DNA from: an uncultured Erysipelotrichaceae bacterium
GTDB taxonomy: Bacteria; Bacillota_I; Bacilli_A; Erysipelotrichales; Erysipelotrichaceae
Assembly (NCBI GenBank): GCA_900314345.1
Contig: OMUX01000376.1
Span: 1 to 8,246, forward strand
Length of the DNA: 8,246 bases
Direction: 5' to 3'
Shown here: one piece after another, positions 5,668 through 8,246 of the stretch
How the letters are laid out: each line of letters starts with the position of its first letter
Position numbering within the stretch: position 1 is the stretch's first letter
Notes under the pieces: model-generated
Told to the model about the DNA's origin: nothing
What the model saw: only the letters and a program-made list of their open reading frames with translations
The model's database searches: none
Made by a program: the position numbers and the translations under genes

Positions 5668-6339
5668 ATGTCTGATATCTTTACCAGAGACAATCTGCTG
5701 TTCATGGTCAAAGGAGCAGGGTTTTCCCTGCTTCTTGCCATCGGCGGCCTTGTGATCGGCACCGTGATCGGTGTGTTGATTGCGGCAGCCAAGATGTCGA
5801 AGAACACCGTCGCAAAGGTTGTCGGCAACGTGTATGTGGAACTGTTCCGCGGCACCCCGATGCTATTGCAGGTCCTGTTCTTCTACCTTGGCATTCCGGT
5901 CATCTACCAGAGGATCACCGGCACCAGGATGAGTGCAGATCCCTACATCGTCGGCCTTGTGGCACTGTCCTGCAACTCCGGTGCCTACCAGGCAGAGCTG
6001 ATCCGCTCCGGCATCAATGCCGTGGACAAGGGACAGTGGGAAGCCTGCGAAACACTGGGCATTGACCATCACACCATGATGAAGGAGATCATTCTGCCCC
6101 AGGCGTTCAAGAACATCATTCCGCCGCTGACCTCTGAGTTCATCACATTGATCAAGGATTCCTCCCTGATCTCCAACATCGGTGCCCTCGAGCTTCTCTA
6201 CAGTGCTCAGGTGCTTGGCAAGAAATACTATGACTATCTGGATCCGCTCTTGATGGCAGGTCTTCTGTACCTGATCATGACATTCATCGCATCCAGGCTT
6301 TCCGCAAAGATTGAAAGGAGGATGGCTGTCAGTGACTGA
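5668..6339 (+). CDS. Amino acid ABC transporter permease (HisM/GlnP family)
   Basis: This 223-residue inner-membrane subunit of a polar amino acid importer has hydrophobic stretches near 12-41, 55-80, 93-111, 155-180 and 193-212, giving the usual roughly five segments of the family. The cytoplasmic coupling loop that docks on the ATPase is the EAA motif at 125-145 (E125-A-C-E-T-L-G131, then L143-P-Q). The family signature E58-L-F-R-G-T-P is also present. Its ATG starts two bases after the binding-protein stop codon begins its last base, leaving a single-base gap. Only a distant GAAGGA (5645-5650) could serve as ribosome-binding site, so translation probably depends on coupling. A single permease gene implies a homodimeric channel. 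Confidence 0.94.
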   Translation: MSDIFTRDNLLFMVKGAGFSLLLAIGGLVIGTVIGVLIAAAKMSKNTVAKVVGNVYVELFRGTPMLLQVLFFYLGIPVIYQRITGTRMSADPYIVGLVALSCNSGAYQAELIRSGINAVDKGQWEACETLGIDHHTMMKEIILPQAFKNIIPPLTSEFITLIKDSSLISNIGALELLYSAQVLGKKYYDYLDPLLMAGLLYLIMTFIASRLSAKIERRMAVSD

Positions 6340-7081
6340 GGGGAAAGTAAAGATCAAGGTCAGCCATCTGGGCAAGAAGTTCGGAAGCCTGCAGGCCTTG
6401 TCTGATATCAATCTTGAGGTTCATGAAAAGGAAATCGTTTCCCTGATCGGACCTTCCGGTTCCGGAAAGAGCACCTTGTGCAGATGCATCCATGGCCTTG
6501 AAACACCGGATGAGGGTGAAGTGTATATCGACGGCGAGAAGATGGATCCTTCCAATAAGGCGGAGTATGCAAGGCAGAGAGCCAAGATGGGCTTTGTCTT
6601 CCAGCACTTCAATCTCTTCCGCAACAAGACCGTGCTGGAAAACTGCATGCTTGCCCAGACAACCGTGGCACACAGGACACCGCAGGAAGCAGAAGATACT
6701 GCCATGAAGTATCTGGACAGGGTCGGTCTTGCAGGCAAGCGTGATTCTTATCCTTCCAAGCTTTCCGGAGGTCAGCAGCAGCGTGTTGCCATTGCAAGGG
6801 CGCTGTGCATGGATCCCCAGGTCATGCTGTTTGATGAACCGACCTCTGCCCTTGATCCGGAGATGATCAAGGAAGTACTGGATGTCATGAAGGAACTCGG
6901 AGCCTCCGGCATGACCATGATCGTTGTCACCCATGAAATGGGATTTGCCCGCAAGGTCGGCGACCGTGTGGTATTCCTGGACGGGGGAAAGATCATCGAG
7001 GAAAATGAATCCGAGGCATTCTTTGCACACCCGCAGACAGAACGTGCACAGTCTTTCCTCTCCAAAATCTTCTATGATTAA
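6332..7081 (+). CDS. Amino acid ABC transporter ATP-binding protein
   Basis: This is the cytoplasmic ATPase that powers the importer, 249 residues, the usual length. All nucleotide-binding elements are intact: Walker A G40-P-S-G-S-G-K-S47, Q-loop Gln91 (V-F-Q-H-F-N-L-F), signature L144-S-G-G-Q148, Walker B V164-M-L-F-D-E169, D-loop S172-A-L-D, and switch His201. The F-N-L-F after the Q-loop is typical of the polar amino acid (GlnQ/HisP) group. I chose GTG at 6332 because AAAGGAGG at 6314-6321 is ten bases upstream. A TTG at 6311 would add seven residues but lies upstream of that ribosome-binding site. The gene overlaps the permease end by 8 bases. Confidence 0.94.
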   Translation: MTEGKVKIKVSHLGKKFGSLQALSDINLEVHEKEIVSLIGPSGSGKSTLCRCIHGLETPDEGEVYIDGEKMDPSNKAEYARQRAKMGFVFQHFNLFRNKTVLENCMLAQTTVAHRTPQEAEDTAMKYLDRVGLAGKRDSYPSKLSGGQQQRVAIARALCMDPQVMLFDEPTSALDPEMIKEVLDVMKELGASGMTMIVVTHEMGFARKVGDRVVFLDGGKIIEENESEAFFAHPQTERAQSFLSKIFYD

Positions 7082-7084
7082 TGT

Positions 7085-8176
7085 ATGGAGCTGAATGTAT
7101 TCTCAACTGAACAATGGATGACGGACCATGAAGGCTCCGCAATCTTCAATCTGACGGACACCTGTGTCCGTCCTTTGATGTTATCGGAACTGCAGGCCAT
7201 GGACCATGATCATCTGCTGGACCATATCACCATGGACTACGGCACCATAGCAGGAGATCCAAGGCTGAGAAAAGAGATTTCAGCCCTGTATGAGAATGCA
7301 GATATTGATAACATCACCCTGGCCAATGGCTGCAATGAGGCAAACAAGCTGGTCATAGAGACGTTGCTTGAAAAAGGCGACAGGGTCATTACATTCACGC
7401 CCGGCTATCAGCTTTTTACAAGCTATCCGGAAAGCATGGGCTGTTGTGTCACTGCATTGAAGCTCTATGAAGAAAAAGGCTGGCTTCCGGATGAAACAGA
7501 ACTGGGAAAAGCGTTTGAACAGCCGGTGAAACTGGTGATTCTCAATCAGCCCAACAATCCCACAGGCACGGTCTTTCCCCTGGCACTTCAGGATAAGCTC
7601 GTTGTCCTGTGCAGGAAATGGAATGCATGGCTTCTGGTGGATGAGGTATACCGCACACCACAGCTCCCCAGTGTGAGTGATTCCTATGCCTATGGCATTT
7701 CCACAGCTTCCCTTTCCAAAACCATGGGGCTGGCCGGCCTGAGATTAGGGTGGATCAAGGGACCGGAAGACCTGATCCATGCCATCAACTACAGGCGTGA
7801 CTATTCCCTGATTTCAACAGGGCCTCTGATTGACACCCTGGGGCTTGTGGCCATGCAGAACAGGGAATTCCTTCAGAAAAGGGCGGACTCCATTATTTCC
7901 AGGGCAAGGCAGGCAGTATCGGAATGGCTGGAAACAGAGAACAAGTGTTCCTTGATTATGCCGAAGACAGGAACCGTATCCTTTCTCAGGTATGATGCAG
8001 ATATTCCGAGTGCAGAACTCTGTGAACAGCTGCAGGAACAGTACGGTGTGTTCTTTGTGCCGGGAAGCTGCTTTGGCTGTGAGCATCATGTGCGGCTGAG
8101 TTTTACCAAGGATCCGGAATACATGAAGGAAGGACTTCAGAGATTCAGTCAGTATCTCAGGGAGAGCGGGAAGTGA
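7085..8176 (+). CDS. PLP-dependent aminotransferase class I/II, ArcT-like
   Basis: This 363-residue fold-type I enzyme transfers an amino group between an amino acid and a 2-oxoacid. PLP features are N154-Q-P-N-N-P-T-G161, D186-E-V-Y189, the Schiff-base lysine in S209-L-S-K212, Arg220 in G-L-R-L-G-W for the phosphate, and Arg337 in H-V-R-L-S-F for the substrate carboxylate. The N-terminal pattern (V-F-S-T-E-Q-W-M, then D-T-C-V-R-P-L, and M-D-Y-G-T-I-A-G-D-P) is like ArcT-type aminotransferases of arginine deiminase clusters and distantly like the arginine-derivative enzyme VioD; this is from memory and no search was run. It starts 3 bases after the ATPase stop with no clear ribosome-binding site, so translation is probably coupled. 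Its place in the importer operon suggests that it acts on the imported amino acid. Confidence 0.9.
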   Translation: MELNVFSTEQWMTDHEGSAIFNLTDTCVRPLMLSELQAMDHDHLLDHITMDYGTIAGDPRLRKEISALYENADIDNITLANGCNEANKLVIETLLEKGDRVITFTPGYQLFTSYPESMGCCVTALKLYEEKGWLPDETELGKAFEQPVKLVILNQPNNPTGTVFPLALQDKLVVLCRKWNAWLLVDEVYRTPQLPSVSDSYAYGISTASLSKTMGLAGLRLGWIKGPEDLIHAINYRRDYSLISTGPLIDTLGLVAMQNREFLQKRADSIISRARQAVSEWLETENKCSLIMPKTGTVSFLRYDADIPSAELCEQLQEQYGVFFVPGSCFGCEHHVRLSFTKDPEYMKEGLQRFSQYLRESGK

Positions 8177-8195
8177 GATTCCTGCTTTTTCTTTT
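8165..8195 (+). terminator. Intrinsic terminator of the transporter-aminotransferase operon
   Basis: AGCGGGAA (8165-8172) pairs with TTCCTGCT (8179-8186), including one G-U pair, around a 6-base loop, and is followed by TTTTCTTTT at 8187-8195. The TGA stop codon of the aminotransferase (8174-8176) lies in the loop, so a terminating ribosome would cover the hairpin. This ends the operon that starts at 4560. Confidence 0.8.
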
Positions 8196-8246
8196 GAACA
8201 GCATACATGATCAGAATCAATTCTTTCCTTTTTCCCGGCGCAAGGA

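Noticed and set aside
5028..5855. 275-residue - strand open frame across the binding-protein and permease genes
   Set aside because: It is antisense to two certain genes and its protein has no family resemblance.
6311..6331. TTG start at 6311 for the ATPase
   Set aside because: It lies upstream of the AAAGGAGG ribosome-binding site at 6314-6321. GTG 6332 has proper spacing and gives the family's usual N-terminus.
8196..8246. End of a possible convergent - strand gene (short basic open frames run in from the right edge)
   Set aside because: Two different - strand frames are open here and the stretch is only about 50 bases, too short to choose or to support a coding call.
1..8246. Defence system, prophage, insertion sequence or CRISPR array
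   Set aside because: No transposase, integrase, repeat array, attachment repeats or defence domains are visible. All genes are ordinary metabolic, transport or signalling families.

Overview
This window reads as an ordinary chromosomal segment of a low-to-mid GC Bacillota, most likely a gut-associated anaerobe of the Erysipelotrichia or a nearby clostridial group. That placement is inferred from the T-box leader, the strong AGGAGG ribosome-binding sites, the intrinsic terminators and the type of each protein; no ribosomal marker is present. I see no mobile element, CRISPR array, tRNA or rRNA gene.

Layout: (1) 118-885, two short genes on the + strand, an ArsC/Spx-fold thiol protein followed 3 bases later by a TIGR04076-type protein, closed by a strong intrinsic terminator with a GAAA tetraloop. 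(2) 1037-1984, a separate + strand gene for an L-2-hydroxyacid dehydrogenase that looks more like L-2-hydroxyisocaproate dehydrogenase than a classical lactate dehydrogenase. It has its own promoter with an inverted repeat between the -35 and -10 positions. (3) 2021-4363, a convergent - strand gene for a 780-residue membrane protein with two degenerate GGDEF modules and an intact EAL domain, probably a c-di-GMP phosphodiesterase. It shares a bidirectional terminator with the dehydrogenase gene. (4) 4364-4560, a divergent AT-rich control region with a promoter on each strand. (5) 4560-4800, a complete T-box riboswitch with its terminator. (6) 4817-4855, a 12-codon arginine-rich short reading frame with a strong ribosome-binding site. 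(7) 4908-8176, a tightly packed operon of substrate-binding lipoprotein, permease, ATPase and a PLP aminotransferase, ended by an intrinsic terminator that overlaps the last stop codon.

How it works together: uncharged tRNA should bind the T-box leader and allow transcription into a polar amino acid ABC importer and an aminotransferase that resembles ArcT of arginine-catabolic clusters. The best-placed specifier codon is CGC (Arg), the aminotransferase looks ArcT-like, and the short reading frame carries tandem CGA codons. These three hints all point to arginine, so the most interesting hypothesis here is an arginine-responsive uptake operon with T-box control and possibly a second, translational layer. 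None of this has been tested by a search or a structure calculation.
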